Of a DNA stretch of 33,922 bases, positions 1 through 8,305 are shown piece after piece. The position numbers were made by a program, and so were the translations under genes. The notes below the pieces were generated by a model. It was not told where the DNA came from, made no database searches, and saw only the letters and a list, made by a program, of their open reading frames with translations. The stretch is taken from the NCBI GenBank assembly GCA_027067575.1, contig JAMOVQ010000123.1:1-33922 (forward strand), in the 5' to 3' direction. This stretch comes from Thermoanaerobaculia bacterium (GTDB lineage Bacteria; Acidobacteriota; Thermoanaerobaculia; Thermoanaerobaculales; Sulfomarinibacteraceae). Numbering within the stretch: position 1 is the stretch's first letter; each line of letters starts with the position of its first letter.

Positions 1-25
1 CGGGGGCGGTCCCGGGGTGCGAGAC

Positions 26-213
26 TCGCGGCCCCGTTCATCCAAAGTCGATGACCCGAACGCCCTCCAACGAAGCCCAGGCGGCCGGCAGCGACGCCGC
101 AGGCGGCGCCAGCGCGTCGCACGGGCGGCCCGGGGGGAGCTCGCTCCCACCGGGACGCGCGGGCGAGGCGCGCAGCCCGCGCGAAGCGCGGGGGCCGGCC
201 GCCGGTTCGCCCC
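26..213. repeat. Long extragenic repeat, module B copy 1
   Basis: About 187 bases recur almost base for base at 19041-19227, with a few substitutions and a one-base length change. The last 82 bases (132-213) recur again at 27713-27794. Inside lies a perfect hairpin at 176-192, CCCGCGC-GAA-GCGCGGG, plus further GC-rich inverted segments. Reading frames cross the repeat but have no family resemblance and arise from its GC richness. The first bases of the window (1-12) look like the tail of repeat module A, so the composite A+B arrangement seen at 27.6 kb probably continues off the left edge. Confidence 0.85.
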
Positions 214-261
214 CCGGCCGAGCCGTACGCACGCGGTCGAGACGCTCGCCGGGCTGGGAGG

Positions 262-331
262 CAGAGAAAAAGAGTGTCCCTTTTTCCGAGCGATCGAGGA
301 CGCCAGGAGAAATGGGCCGGCGTGGGGGCGG
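262..331. repeat. Decayed fragment of repeat module A
   Basis: The segment gggccggcgtgggggcgg at 314-331 matches the end of repeat module A at 18528-18676 and 27566-27714. The upstream bases, with a GTGTCCC and a GCGATCGAGG string, follow the same order as module A with substitutions and deletions. I read it as an eroded copy lying just before the first gene. Confidence 0.5.
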
Positions 332-371
332 CTTGCCGGGTGGGGTCGCTTCTGCCCGTGGCCCTCTCGTG

Positions 372-377
372 TACCAT
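372..377 (+). promoter_or_regulatory. -10 box of a likely leaderless promoter
   Basis: TACCAT lies exactly six bases before the GTG at 384. That places the expected transcription start on or next to the start codon. No Shine-Dalgarno sequence fits between them, and no good -35 box is visible. The same spacing occurs before other unit-leading genes in this window. Confidence 0.4.
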
Positions 378-383
378 GCGGGG

Positions 384-1262
384 GTGCTGTCCGCCGCCCT
401 CCTCCTCGGCGCTCTTCTCACCGGCCCGCCCGCCGTCGGGTGGCACCGGTGCGAGCTCGAGGCTCACAGGCTCTTCCTGAAGGCCACGGCGTCGATCACC
501 GTGGAGCGCTGCCCGCTCGGCGCCGTGGCGGCGGATCTGAGGACGCCACCGCTCGGTGAGGGCGTGTTGCCCACCGGCCGCATGGTGGATGTGATCCGTG
601 TTGAAGCATCACTCCCCTTCGGCCGCCGCGAGCGGATCACCGTCTGGATCGACCCGGCGACCGGCGCCGTCCTCCAGAACGAGAAACGCCGGTTCGGGAA
701 GGGCGCCTACTGGAAGGTGCGCCGCGCAACCGACGACGGCTACTACGAGTGGCGCACGGAACCCGATCTACCGGGAGACCACATCCTCCCGCCCCCGCAG
801 TGGTCGGATCGCGCCGAACACCAGGTCGTCTTCGACCCTCCCCCCCCACCGGGAACCGTGGTCACCGATCCCTACGCGCTCCTGGCCGCTCTCCCCGCAC
901 TCGAACGGTCTGACCGCCCGGTTGCAGTTGTCAGCGGACGGCTCGCCGTCCCGGTGCGGATCCACAGAGCCGAGCCGGAGACGGCGCGTGCCGACGTCCT
1001 CCTCCGCTGGCCCGGCGGAGCCCGGACGGCCCGCCGTCTCCCGGTCCGTCCGGTCCAGATCCGTGTCGCGCCACCCCCGGGTGTCGAGCGCGGAAAGGTG
1101 CGGACCGGCGTGTTCGGGATGCGGGGCGACCTGGAGATCCTTGTGGCCGAGGGTACCGGCCTGCCCGTGGCGATCCGCGGCAGGGCGCCGGGCGTTGGCC
1201 GCGTCACCGTCAGGCTTCGCCGTGCCGAGCTCGACGGCCCACCCCCGGAGGGGTCCCCATGA
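384..1262 (+). CDS. Secreted hypothetical protein, possibly DUF3108-like
   Basis: A 292-residue protein from the GTG at 384; GTG 369 is an alternative. The frame stays open far upstream, but that part is repeat sequence. The N-terminus (VLSAALLLGALLTGPPAVG) reads as a signal peptide, so export to the periplasm or surface is likely. The middle has alternating beta-type segments with 'WIDPATGAVLQNEKR' and 'YYEWRTEPD', loosely resembling DUF3108-type envelope proteins; this is a weak match by eye. The stop overlaps the next start as ATGA, so the two genes are translationally coupled. No catalytic motif is visible and the function is unknown. Confidence 0.7.
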   Translation: MLSAALLLGALLTGPPAVGWHRCELEAHRLFLKATASITVERCPLGAVAADLRTPPLGEGVLPTGRMVDVIRVEASLPFGRRERITVWIDPATGAVLQNEKRRFGKGAYWKVRRATDDGYYEWRTEPDLPGDHILPPPQWSDRAEHQVVFDPPPPPGTVVTDPYALLAALPALERSDRPVAVVSGRLAVPVRIHRAEPETARADVLLRWPGGARTARRLPVRPVQIRVAPPPGVERGKVRTGVFGMRGDLEILVAEGTGLPVAIRGRAPGVGRVTVRLRRAELDGPPPEGSP

Positions 1263-1558
1263 CCGGTACCGAGCCCGTCGTCGTCTTCGTCGCCCAGGGC
1301 GACCTTGAGGCGTTGCAGGTCCGCGCGTTCCTGGAGGCCAACGGCGTTCCCGTGGCGATCCGGGGCGAGAGCCTGCGCGTCACCCACGGCCTGACGCTGG
1401 ACGGCCTGGGCCGGACGGAGCTCCTCGTCACGGCCGGGGACGCCGCCCGTGCCCGGGAGCTCCTCCGGAGGGTCGAGGACGGGGAGCTCGCCCTGGGCGG
1501 GGAGCTCCCCGCAGAGGACGGCCTCACGCCTCCCGGATCCAGCGGATCATGTCCTTGA
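1259..1558 (+). CDS. DUF2007-like putative signal-transducing protein
   Basis: A 99-residue protein whose first 75 residues have the DUF2007 pattern: 'VVFVAQGDLEALQVRAFLEANGVPV', then a hydrophobic strand 'TELLVTAGDAARARELL'. The family is small, PII-like in fold and of unknown biochemical role. The start is the ATG in the ATGA overlap with the upstream gene. Its last 35 bases overlap the 3' end of the convergent permease gene, so the C-terminal tail 'LTPPGSSGSCP' is probably not conserved. The operon partner is a secreted hypothetical, which gives no further clue. Confidence 0.75.
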   Translation: MTGTEPVVVFVAQGDLEALQVRAFLEANGVPVAIRGESLRVTHGLTLDGLGRTELLVTAGDAARARELLRRVEDGELALGGELPAEDGLTPPGSSGSCP

Positions 1559-2792
1559 GCGTCGGCTTGGAGCCGCTCATCAGGATCCCGACCCGGTAGA
1601 TCTTCGCGGCGATCCAGCTGACGGCAAGGATGGCGGCCACGAGCAGTCCGACGCTCGCGGCGACCTGGACCGGCGGAACGGCGGTCAGCGTCATCCTGAG
1701 GAACATGATGATCGGCGAGAAGAACGGGATCAGCGACATCGCGATGGACATAGTTCCGTCCGGCTGGTTCACGATCAAGATCATCAGGACGATCGGCACC
1801 ACCAGGAGCATGTTCACCATCGCGCCGAACTGCTGGGCGTCCTGGTCCGTGTCGAACGCCGCCCCGATCGCCGCGAACAGCGTCCCGTAGAGCAGGAACC
1901 CCAGGACGAAGAAGACGACGAAGAAGACCATCAGCGACACGGGGATCGAGGGCAGGTCCATCCCGGCGAGTCCCACCGTGGCCAGCACGCCGGGCGCCGC
2001 CAGGGCGAACCCGACCACCGACCAGATGAGGAACTGGGTCAGGCCCACCGATCCGATGCCGAGGACCTTGCCGAGCATCAGCTCGAACGGGCGGACCGAC
2101 CCCAGGATCACCTCGACGATCCGGGATTGTTTCTCCTCGAGTACGCCCCGCATGACGTGCCCCCCATACGCGAGGAGACTCATGAAGATAAGGAACATCA
2201 GCACGTAGGAGAGAAGGAACGCCTGGCCTTCGTCCCGTGTCTCACCCCCCGTCTTCCCGAGCTTGAACGTCTTCAGGTCCACCCGCTTCGTCAGCCGTTC
2301 CACGAGCTCCGGATCGAGCCCCTGGGCCGTCAGCCGCCGGGAGACGAGAACGTCGTTGACGGCCCGTTCGAGCACCGACAGGAGCCGGAACGCCGCGACG
2401 TTGGGGGCCGTGTAGGTCGGCTCCCCCTCGGCCGGGAGCCCCTTCGGGAGGACGAGCAGCCCGTCGTACCGCTTCTCGAGGATCTCCCGCTTGATCCGGG
2501 CGCGGGTGGCCTCGGGGTCGGGACCCGGGTCGATGGGAACGAGCTCGATCTCGAGGTTCTTCTCGTCCTCGAGGATCGAGGCGAGGCGCTCCTTCACCGG
2601 CCCGGCCAGGTCACCCGACAGGTCGAGCACGGCGATGGTGAACGATCCCGCCCCCTTCTCGGCGAGCCATGCCGGGACGATCATGACGCCGGCCATGAAC
2701 ACCGGCACGAGCAGCGTGGAGAACCAGAAGGTGCGGGTCCGGACCCGTTCCAGGTACTCCCGGCGGATGACGGCCTTCAGTCTAGGCAGCAT
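1524..2792 (-). CDS. ABC-2 type transporter permease (NatB-like)
   Basis: A 422-residue integral membrane protein. The N-terminus 'AVIRREYLERVRTRTFWFSTLLVPVF' is the usual start of ABC-2 permeases with one N-terminal membrane helix. An extracytoplasmic domain of about 150 residues follows, then a C-terminal bundle of five or six helices ('FLLSYVLMFLIFMSLLAYGG', 'FFVVFFVLGFLLYGTLFAAIG'). This is the NatB / ABC2_membrane_3 layout, used for sodium, drug or other export. The ATG at 2792 has GGAGGA upstream and overlaps the end of the ATPase gene by 11 bases. With that ATPase it forms an exporter; the substrate cannot be read from sequence. Confidence 0.88.
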   Translation of the reverse strand: MLPRLKAVIRREYLERVRTRTFWFSTLLVPVFMAGVMIVPAWLAEKGAGSFTIAVLDLSGDLAGPVKERLASILEDEKNLEIELVPIDPGPDPEATRARIKREILEKRYDGLLVLPKGLPAEGEPTYTAPNVAAFRLLSVLERAVNDVLVSRRLTAQGLDPELVERLTKRVDLKTFKLGKTGGETRDEGQAFLLSYVLMFLIFMSLLAYGGHVMRGVLEEKQSRIVEVILGSVRPFELMLGKVLGIGSVGLTQFLIWSVVGFALAAPGVLATVGLAGMDLPSIPVSLMVFFVVFFVLGFLLYGTLFAAIGAAFDTDQDAQQFGAMVNMLLVVPIVLMILIVNQPDGTMSIAMSLIPFFSPIIMFLRMTLTAVPPVQVAASVGLLVAAILAVSWIAAKIYRVGILMSGSKPTLKDMIRWIREA

Positions 2793-3690
2793 GGGTGCGC
2801 TCCTCCTCCACGGCACGGATGAAGATGTTCTCGAGGTCGGGCTCGAACCGGGTGAACGCCTCGACCTCCCCCCGTTCCACGAGGGCGGCGACCAGCGCCC
2901 CGCCCGGCGCGTCCGGCTCGAGCTCCACCAGGAGGTCCTCCCCGAGCGCCGTCACCGACCGCACGCCGGGGAGCGCCGCGATCTCGCCACGGTCCACCGA
3001 CGTCCGGACACGCCAGACGTTCCCGCCGAACTGCCGGCGGATCGCGTCGAGCGCTCCGCCGAGGATCGTCCGGCCCCGGTCGATCAGGCAGATGTGGTCG
3101 CACAGCTCGTCCACCTGGGACAACACGTGGGTGGAGAGGACGATGGAAATGCCCTCCTCCCGCATGGAGCGGAGCAGGGCCTTCATCTCCCGGGTCACGA
3201 GCGGGTCCAGCCCGGAGAACGGCTCGTCGAGGATCAGCAGCCTGGGCCTGTGGAGCAGCGTCCCGATCAGCTGGACCTTCTGCTGCATCCCCTTGGACAG
3301 CGTCTCGACCTTGGCCTGGGCGCGGTCGGCGAGCCCGAACCGTTCCAGCCACGCCAGCGCCCGGCGACGGGCCTCCGCCGGCGCCACGCCCCGGATCGTC
3401 CCGAGGAACACGAGGTGGTCGAGCACCTTCATCTTGCGGTACAGACCGCGTTCTTCCGGCAGATACCCGATCGCCGTGCGGCGCTCGTCGTCCACCGGTT
3501 CACCGTCCAGCAGGACCCGCCCGCCGTCGGGCAGGATGATCCGCATGATCATGCGGATCGTCGTTGTCTTCCCCGCGCCGTTGGGCCCCAGCAGGCCGAA
3601 GATCGACGCTCCCGGCACGGTGAACGACACTCCGTCCACCGCCACCCGCTCACCGAACCGTTTGGTCACGTTCTCCAGTCGAAGGATCAT
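2782..3690 (-). CDS. ABC transporter ATP-binding protein (NatA-like)
   Basis: A 302-residue cytoplasmic ATPase. Walker A is 'GPNGAGKTTT' (about residue 36), the signature is the variant 'LSKGMQQKVQ', Walker B is 'LLILDEPFSGLD', and the switch histidine is in 'VLSTHVL'. About 80 C-terminal residues form the domain typical of NatA/CcmA-type exporters (DUF4162-like). The ATG at 3690 is preceded by GGAGGTGA; the open frame extends 21 codons upstream without support. It lies between the histidine kinase gene and the permease on the same strand and pairs with the permease by overlap. Confidence 0.92.
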   Translation of the reverse strand: MILRLENVTKRFGERVAVDGVSFTVPGASIFGLLGPNGAGKTTTIRMIMRIILPDGGRVLLDGEPVDDERRTAIGYLPEERGLYRKMKVLDHLVFLGTIRGVAPAEARRRALAWLERFGLADRAQAKVETLSKGMQQKVQLIGTLLHRPRLLILDEPFSGLDPLVTREMKALLRSMREEGISIVLSTHVLSQVDELCDHICLIDRGRTILGGALDAIRRQFGGNVWRVRTSVDRGEIAALPGVRSVTALGEDLLVELEPDAPGGALVAALVERGEVEAFTRFEPDLENIFIRAVEEERTHAA

Positions 3691-3800
3691 TCCCACGGTC
3701 ACCTCCGTCTCGTATCCCGAGGTACGAGCCGCCACGCTCCGGGTTTCGCACACGGTTCCGGTGATCCTTCTTGCCCCCGGTTCCGAGGTTTCGCCGGCCT

Positions 3801-6209
3801 TCAGGGCCGGGGGACGTCCTGTCCCACGGCGAGGGGAATGGTCAGCCGGGCGGTGGTCCCACGGCCTGGGCCCTCGCTCTCGAGGACGAGCTCGCCGTGC
3901 ATCATCCGGGCCAGCCGTCGTGAGATGGTCAGTCCGAGCCCGGTCCCGCCTGCATGCCGGCTGGTGCCGCCGTCGACCTGGTGGAACGACTCGAACACCT
4001 TCTCCAACTCGTCCACCGGGATCCCGGTCCCCGTGTCCTGGACTTCCACGATCGCCCGTTCCCCGTCCCGGAGCACCCGCACCTCGATCCGTCCGCCCGC
4101 CGGGGTGAACTTGAGGGCGTTCGACAGGAGGTTCGTCAGGATCTGAAGCAACCGTTGCGGGTCCGTTCGCACCATGAGATCCCGGTGGGCCGTACTCATC
4201 ACCAGATCGACGCCCTTGTCCCGCATCTGGTGCTGGAAGAGCCGCTCCACCTCCTGAAGCACATCCCCGAGACAGGTCGTCTCGAGCCGGATCTCCAGCC
4301 GGCCGGCCTCGATCTTGGCGAGATCGAGCACGTCATTGATGATTTCGAGCAGCCGCTCGGCCGACTGATGGGCGATCTCGAGGAACTCGGCCTGCTTCTC
4401 CCGATCGGTCACGGCCCCATCGAGCACGAGCCTGAGGAACCCCAGGATCGAGGTCAGGGGCGTCCGGAGCTCGTGGGAGGTGTTCGCCAGGAACTGCGAC
4501 TTCATGCGGGAGGCCTGGAGCGCGATCCCGCGCTGTTCCTCGAGCTCGGTGATCAGCGCCGCGAGCTGGAACGCCCCACCCAGCAGGACGCCGAGCTGGG
4601 TCAGAAGGTTCAGCTCCTCGTGTCCCGGACGGACTGGCTGAGCGACCAAGAGGGAGAGAACTCCGAGTGTGCGGCCTGCCGAGGCCAGCGGAAGGTGAAG
4701 GCGGTATCCGGAGCGGCCGTCGCCCGCGGGTACGGCATCCAGCTCTGCAACGGGGATCGACTGTTGCAGCGCCCGGACCGCGGCATTCTCCGCGTCGCCG
4801 ATCGAACGGGGCCATTCGATCCCACCCTCTCCGGTCTCGAGGACGGCCGACAGCGTCGCACCGTCGCGGCCGGTCCGGTAGAGGCACGCGCCAAGCACCG
4901 GAATCCACACGCCGACCCTCCTGACGAACCGCTCGAGAATCCGCTCCGCCGCAGGCTCCCCGGCGACGAGCTGGGCGACGTCGGACAGGAGGGCGAGCCG
5001 TTCCTGCCGCTGTTCCGCGGCCCTCCGGGCCAGGAGGAGGTCGGTCACATCGCTTCCGACGATCTCGACGAGCCAGCGGTCCTCCACGGGATCGTCGAAG
5101 GCGTGAACCTCGACCTGGAGCCAGTGGATCGCGTCTCCGCCCGCATCCACGGTCAACGTTCCGCTCCAGGATGGGATCTCTCGGGAAGCGATGCCGGCGA
5201 TCCGCTCGAGCAGCAACCTCCGTTCGCCCGGAGGAATGCGGTCGAGCCACGCACGGTTCCCCGCCGACTCCATCGGCCCCGAGGGGATGCCGAACACATC
5301 CCCTGCCGCCCGGTTGGCGTACGAGATCGTCCCATCGCTCTCGGCCGTCAGGACGATGACCGGCAACGACTCCAGGAGACTCTGAAGCCGGCGGCCCAGC
5401 CGCCGGACGCGCCGGTTGAGGGCAACCTGTTCGCCCAGGAGGATCAGGCTCTCGCGCATCGCCCCGACCAGTGGGAAGGTGAATCCGACGGCCAGCAGCA
5501 CGTGCCCCCACATGAACGGCGGATCGTAGGCCCGGACATGCCAGCTGAGATCGGCGTGGGCCGCCGCGATCAGCAGCAGTGCGCTGCCCAGCCAGAGGTC
5601 CCGCCGCCGGTTCGACCGGAGAGAGGAGAGGAGAAGACCCATCCCCGGTCCGAGGAACATCATGGTGAGGGCCGCGCTGCTCGGCTGGATCATCCGGTTC
5701 GGAAGGACGAGTGTCTGCCAGTGCTCGAGCACGACGTTCGCAGCGACCGCCAGTGCGAGGCCCCCTCCGAGAAATGACCAGCGGACGGCTGGATGCCCCT
5801 CACCGAGCTCCTTCGCCGCCACCCACAGAAAGATCAATCCGGCAACACCGTGGCAGCCAAGCCAGACGGTGATGAGGAGCGGCATCAGCTTCATGGGGGG
5901 GATTCCCCCGGCGGCAGCGAAGATCCGGAGCGAGAAGTACGACGCCAGGATCACGAAGGCGATCCCCACCAGCCGGTCGTCCGTCTCCTTGAGGATCCTT
6001 CCGTGCAGCAGGAAGAACCATCCGCTCAGAAGCGCGAAGGCACCGCAGAGCGCGCCAATCAGCAGGAGCTGGGTCGCGTCTCCCTGCCACGGGTACCGTA
6101 CCTGGAGCGTCACGATGGCCAGGGCCAGAACCACAACGCTCCCGAGGGTGACCGCCGCCTCCCGCACGCCCCTGATCCGGCCCTTGAGAAGAATCTTCGT
6201 CGACGTCAT
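3801..6209 (-). CDS. Membrane PAS-GAF sensor histidine kinase
   Basis: An 802-residue protein. Roughly residues 20-260 hold seven to nine hydrophobic helices. A PAS domain follows ('LLESLPVIVLTAESDGTISYANRAA'), then a GAF domain (about 380-540), HisKA and HATPase_c. The H-box is 'ANTSHELRTPL' with His579, the N-box 'NLLSNALKF', G1 'DTGTGIP', and G2 'GGTGLGLTIS', so it should be an active kinase. No receiver domain or adjacent response regulator is visible, so its partner is elsewhere. ATG 6209 is chosen because a TATCCT box lies nine bases upstream; ATG 6233 would precede the likely transcription start. It sits 110 bases ahead of the ABC exporter genes and may share a message with them. Confidence 0.9.
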   Translation of the reverse strand: MTSTKILLKGRIRGVREAAVTLGSVVVLALAIVTLQVRYPWQGDATQLLLIGALCGAFALLSGWFFLLHGRILKETDDRLVGIAFVILASYFSLRIFAAAGGIPPMKLMPLLITVWLGCHGVAGLIFLWVAAKELGEGHPAVRWSFLGGGLALAVAANVVLEHWQTLVLPNRMIQPSSAALTMMFLGPGMGLLLSSLRSNRRRDLWLGSALLLIAAAHADLSWHVRAYDPPFMWGHVLLAVGFTFPLVGAMRESLILLGEQVALNRRVRRLGRRLQSLLESLPVIVLTAESDGTISYANRAAGDVFGIPSGPMESAGNRAWLDRIPPGERRLLLERIAGIASREIPSWSGTLTVDAGGDAIHWLQVEVHAFDDPVEDRWLVEIVGSDVTDLLLARRAAEQRQERLALLSDVAQLVAGEPAAERILERFVRRVGVWIPVLGACLYRTGRDGATLSAVLETGEGGIEWPRSIGDAENAAVRALQQSIPVAELDAVPAGDGRSGYRLHLPLASAGRTLGVLSLLVAQPVRPGHEELNLLTQLGVLLGGAFQLAALITELEEQRGIALQASRMKSQFLANTSHELRTPLTSILGFLRLVLDGAVTDREKQAEFLEIAHQSAERLLEIINDVLDLAKIEAGRLEIRLETTCLGDVLQEVERLFQHQMRDKGVDLVMSTAHRDLMVRTDPQRLLQILTNLLSNALKFTPAGGRIEVRVLRDGERAIVEVQDTGTGIPVDELEKVFESFHQVDGGTSRHAGGTGLGLTISRRLARMMHGELVLESEGPGRGTTARLTIPLAVGQDVPRP

Positions 6210-6218
6210 ACGACCGTC

Positions 6219-6224
6219 AGGATA
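6219..6224 (-). promoter_or_regulatory. -10 box upstream of the histidine kinase gene
   Basis: On the minus strand TATCCT lies nine bases before the ATG at 6209, leaving room for only a minimal leader. No strong -35 box is visible. It supports the shorter start of the kinase gene. Confidence 0.35.
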
Positions 6225-6322
6225 CCCGATCATTCCCGCACCGTGACCCAGCCCGGAACAGGAATCGTTCCGTCCGGAACAGCACGAACCGCCAGTGTGC
6301 CGGTGGATACCTCCCCGTTTTG

Positions 6323-8305
6323 GTGCGATACTTGCTCCTGGACAGGACCGTGAGGCTCGACATCCGCCCCCGCTCCCTCCTGACGAGGGTTCTCGCCGCG
6401 TTCGCCATCGTGGCGCTCGTCCCCGTGGCCGTCCTGGCCCCCTCCCTGATCCGGCTCGACCGGGAGGCGATGACCACCCAGGTCCTCAGGACCCACTCCG
6501 TGGCCGCACGGGCCACGGCAGAACGGATTGCGGCGCGGCTTCAGGGTATCGAGGCCATCATGGCCGACATCGCGGAGAACCCTGAGCTCGCCCGGAAGGG
6601 CGGGCCGGAGCGCCTGCTGCGGGGGCTCTTGCGGAGACGTCCCGAGATCGCTGCCGTCGTGTTGACCGATCCGGCGGGCGAGACGGTGCTCGGCGTCCAG
6701 CGAAAGGGACTGAGGTCTGTGGTCTCCACGGTCCTCCGGACGCCACCGGCACCGGTTCCCGAGGTGGTTCCGGCGAAACAGGGCCGATGGATCGTCCTCT
6801 CCACGCCGCTGGCCGGAGATGCCGGGTGGCTCCGCCTGATCATCGATTCGGGTTGGGTCTCCAGGATCCTCCGCCCCGAGGAGATCGGCGAGGAGGCCGA
6901 GCTCGCCGTGATCGGGCGGGATGGCTCGATCCAGCTCGTCTCTGGAGACCAACTCCTCGAGCTTCCCGCCGGTCTCCTGGCCGCGGCCCGTGGCGGGCGG
7001 ACCTCGGGAGCCAGCGCGTTCCCGGCTGGTGGCGGCGCCATCCTCGGGGCATGGGCCCCCGTTCCGGGGACGGCGTGGACCGTGGTTTCGTTGCAACCCC
7101 GGGCGATCGCCGAAGCCGTGGCAGTCCGGATGCGCCGGCGGGCCGCACTCGCCGTGGCGCTCGGTCTGATCCTGGCTGCCGCCCTCGCCGGGGGCGCATA
7201 CCGTTCGGTCGTGCGCCCCCTCCGGCGGCTGCTCGCGACACAGCGGAAGCTCGAGGGACTGACCGAACGCCCGCACACCGGGGACGAGCTGGCGCTCCTC
7301 GAGGAATCGCTCTCGGTGCTCGCACGGCGCCTCGCCGATCGCGAAGATCTGGGGAGCGTGTTTCTCGGACGGTACCAGGTGCTCGGCGTCCTGGGAGAGG
7401 GGTCGATGGGGACGGTGTTCCGCGGGTGGGATCCCAAGCTACGGCGTCCGGTGGCGTTGAAGACGGTCCGTCCCGAACGGTCCGGGAGCGAGCGGAGATC
7501 CAACCTGCTCGACGAGGCCGCCGCGGCGGCCCAGCTCGTCCACCCCAACGTGGTGGCCGTGTACGACGTCGTGGAGCGGGACGGGGTGGGGTTCATCGCC
7601 ATGGAGCTGATCGACGGCATCGGGCTCGACCGGCTCCTGGCCGTCAGGGGAACCCTCGCCCCCGGAAACGTGGCCGTGCTCGGTCACGCAATGGCCGAGG
7701 GACTGGCGGCCGCCCACGGGGTGGGGCTCGTCCATCACGACGTCAAGCCCGGCAACGTCCTCCTCGGGTTCGACGGTTCGATCAAGCTCGGGGACTTCGG
7801 CGTGGCCCGTTTCGCGGGCACCGGAGATGACGAACGCTCCGTGGTCTATGGCACACCGGGATACATCCCGCCGGAAGCGCTCGAGGGGCGCGGATACGGG
7901 CAGGTCGGGGATCTGTTCGCCCTGGGAGCGGTCCTCTACCGCTGTCTGACCGGTCGGCTGCCGTTCAGGGGGAAGAATCTGGGCGAGATGATCGTTCGAA
8001 CCATCGAGGGGGATCCTGTCCCGGTGGAGACGATCCGCCCGGGTGTTCCCGCCGAGCTCGCCACCCTCGTCATGCAGCTCCTCGAGAGGGATCCTGCCCG
8101 TCGGGGAGGGAACGCGGCCGTCGTGGCGGAGCGGCTGGAGCGACTCGTCACGCTCAACGGCTGGTCATGGGATCCGCCGGAACGGGTAGAGTGTGCGGGA
8201 TTGGAAGGAGTGACACGTGACCGGATCGAACGTTCACAGTGCGTGCCGACTGGCCGGATTCCTGGCACTGGCAACGGTGTCGGCAGCAGCAGCCGGACCG
8301 GCTGA
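6323..8305 (+). CDS. Receptor-like Ser/Thr protein kinase with Cache-like sensor
   Basis: About 660 residues. An N-terminal membrane helix ('VLAAFAIVALVPVAVLAP') is followed by a double-Cache-like extracytoplasmic domain (about 40-270), a second helix ('AALAVALGLILAAALAGGAY'), a HAMP-like linker, and a Hanks-type kinase domain from about residue 350. Kinase motifs are 'GEGSMGTVFRG', Lys380 in 'VALKTV', catalytic Asp473 in 'VHHDVKPGNVLL', and Asp491 in 'DFGVARF'. The usual HRD arginine is His, so it is a non-RD kinase. The layout copies a histidine-kinase or chemoreceptor chassis with a Ser/Thr kinase output. The start is uncertain: GTG 6323, TTG 6320 or GTG 6350. The last 89 bases overlap the next gene, which has a strong ribosome site, so the C-terminal tail is probably dispensable. 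Confidence 0.88.
   Translation: MRYLLLDRTVRLDIRPRSLLTRVLAAFAIVALVPVAVLAPSLIRLDREAMTTQVLRTHSVAARATAERIAARLQGIEAIMADIAENPELARKGGPERLLRGLLRRRPEIAAVVLTDPAGETVLGVQRKGLRSVVSTVLRTPPAPVPEVVPAKQGRWIVLSTPLAGDAGWLRLIIDSGWVSRILRPEEIGEEAELAVIGRDGSIQLVSGDQLLELPAGLLAAARGGRTSGASAFPAGGGAILGAWAPVPGTAWTVVSLQPRAIAEAVAVRMRRRAALAVALGLILAAALAGGAYRSVVRPLRRLLATQRKLEGLTERPHTGDELALLEESLSVLARRLADREDLGSVFLGRYQVLGVLGEGSMGTVFRGWDPKLRRPVALKTVRPERSGSERRSNLLDEAAAAAQLVHPNVVAVYDVVERDGVGFIAMELIDGIGLDRLLAVRGTLAPGNVAVLGHAMAEGLAAAHGVGLVHHDVKPGNVLLGFDGSIKLGDFGVARFAGTGDDERSVVYGTPGYIPPEALEGRGYGQVGDLFALGAVLYRCLTGRLPFRGKNLGEMIVRTIEGDPVPVETIRPGVPAELATLVMQLLERDPARRGGNAAVVAERLERLVTLNGWSWDPPERVECAGLEGVTRDRIERSQCVPTGRIPGTGNGVGSSSRTG

Noticed and set aside
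1449-2822. 457-aa plus-strand open frame
   Set aside because: It is antisense to the ABC permease, with strings of charged residues and no fold-like pattern. The permease on the other strand is clearly real.
6321-6336. TGGTGCGATACTTGCT as a fourth sigma-54-like promoter
   Set aside because: The GG-N10-GC spacing is right, but the -24 half has two mismatches in its core. It lies inside or at the start of the kinase frame, leaving only about 14 bases to the next possible start codon.
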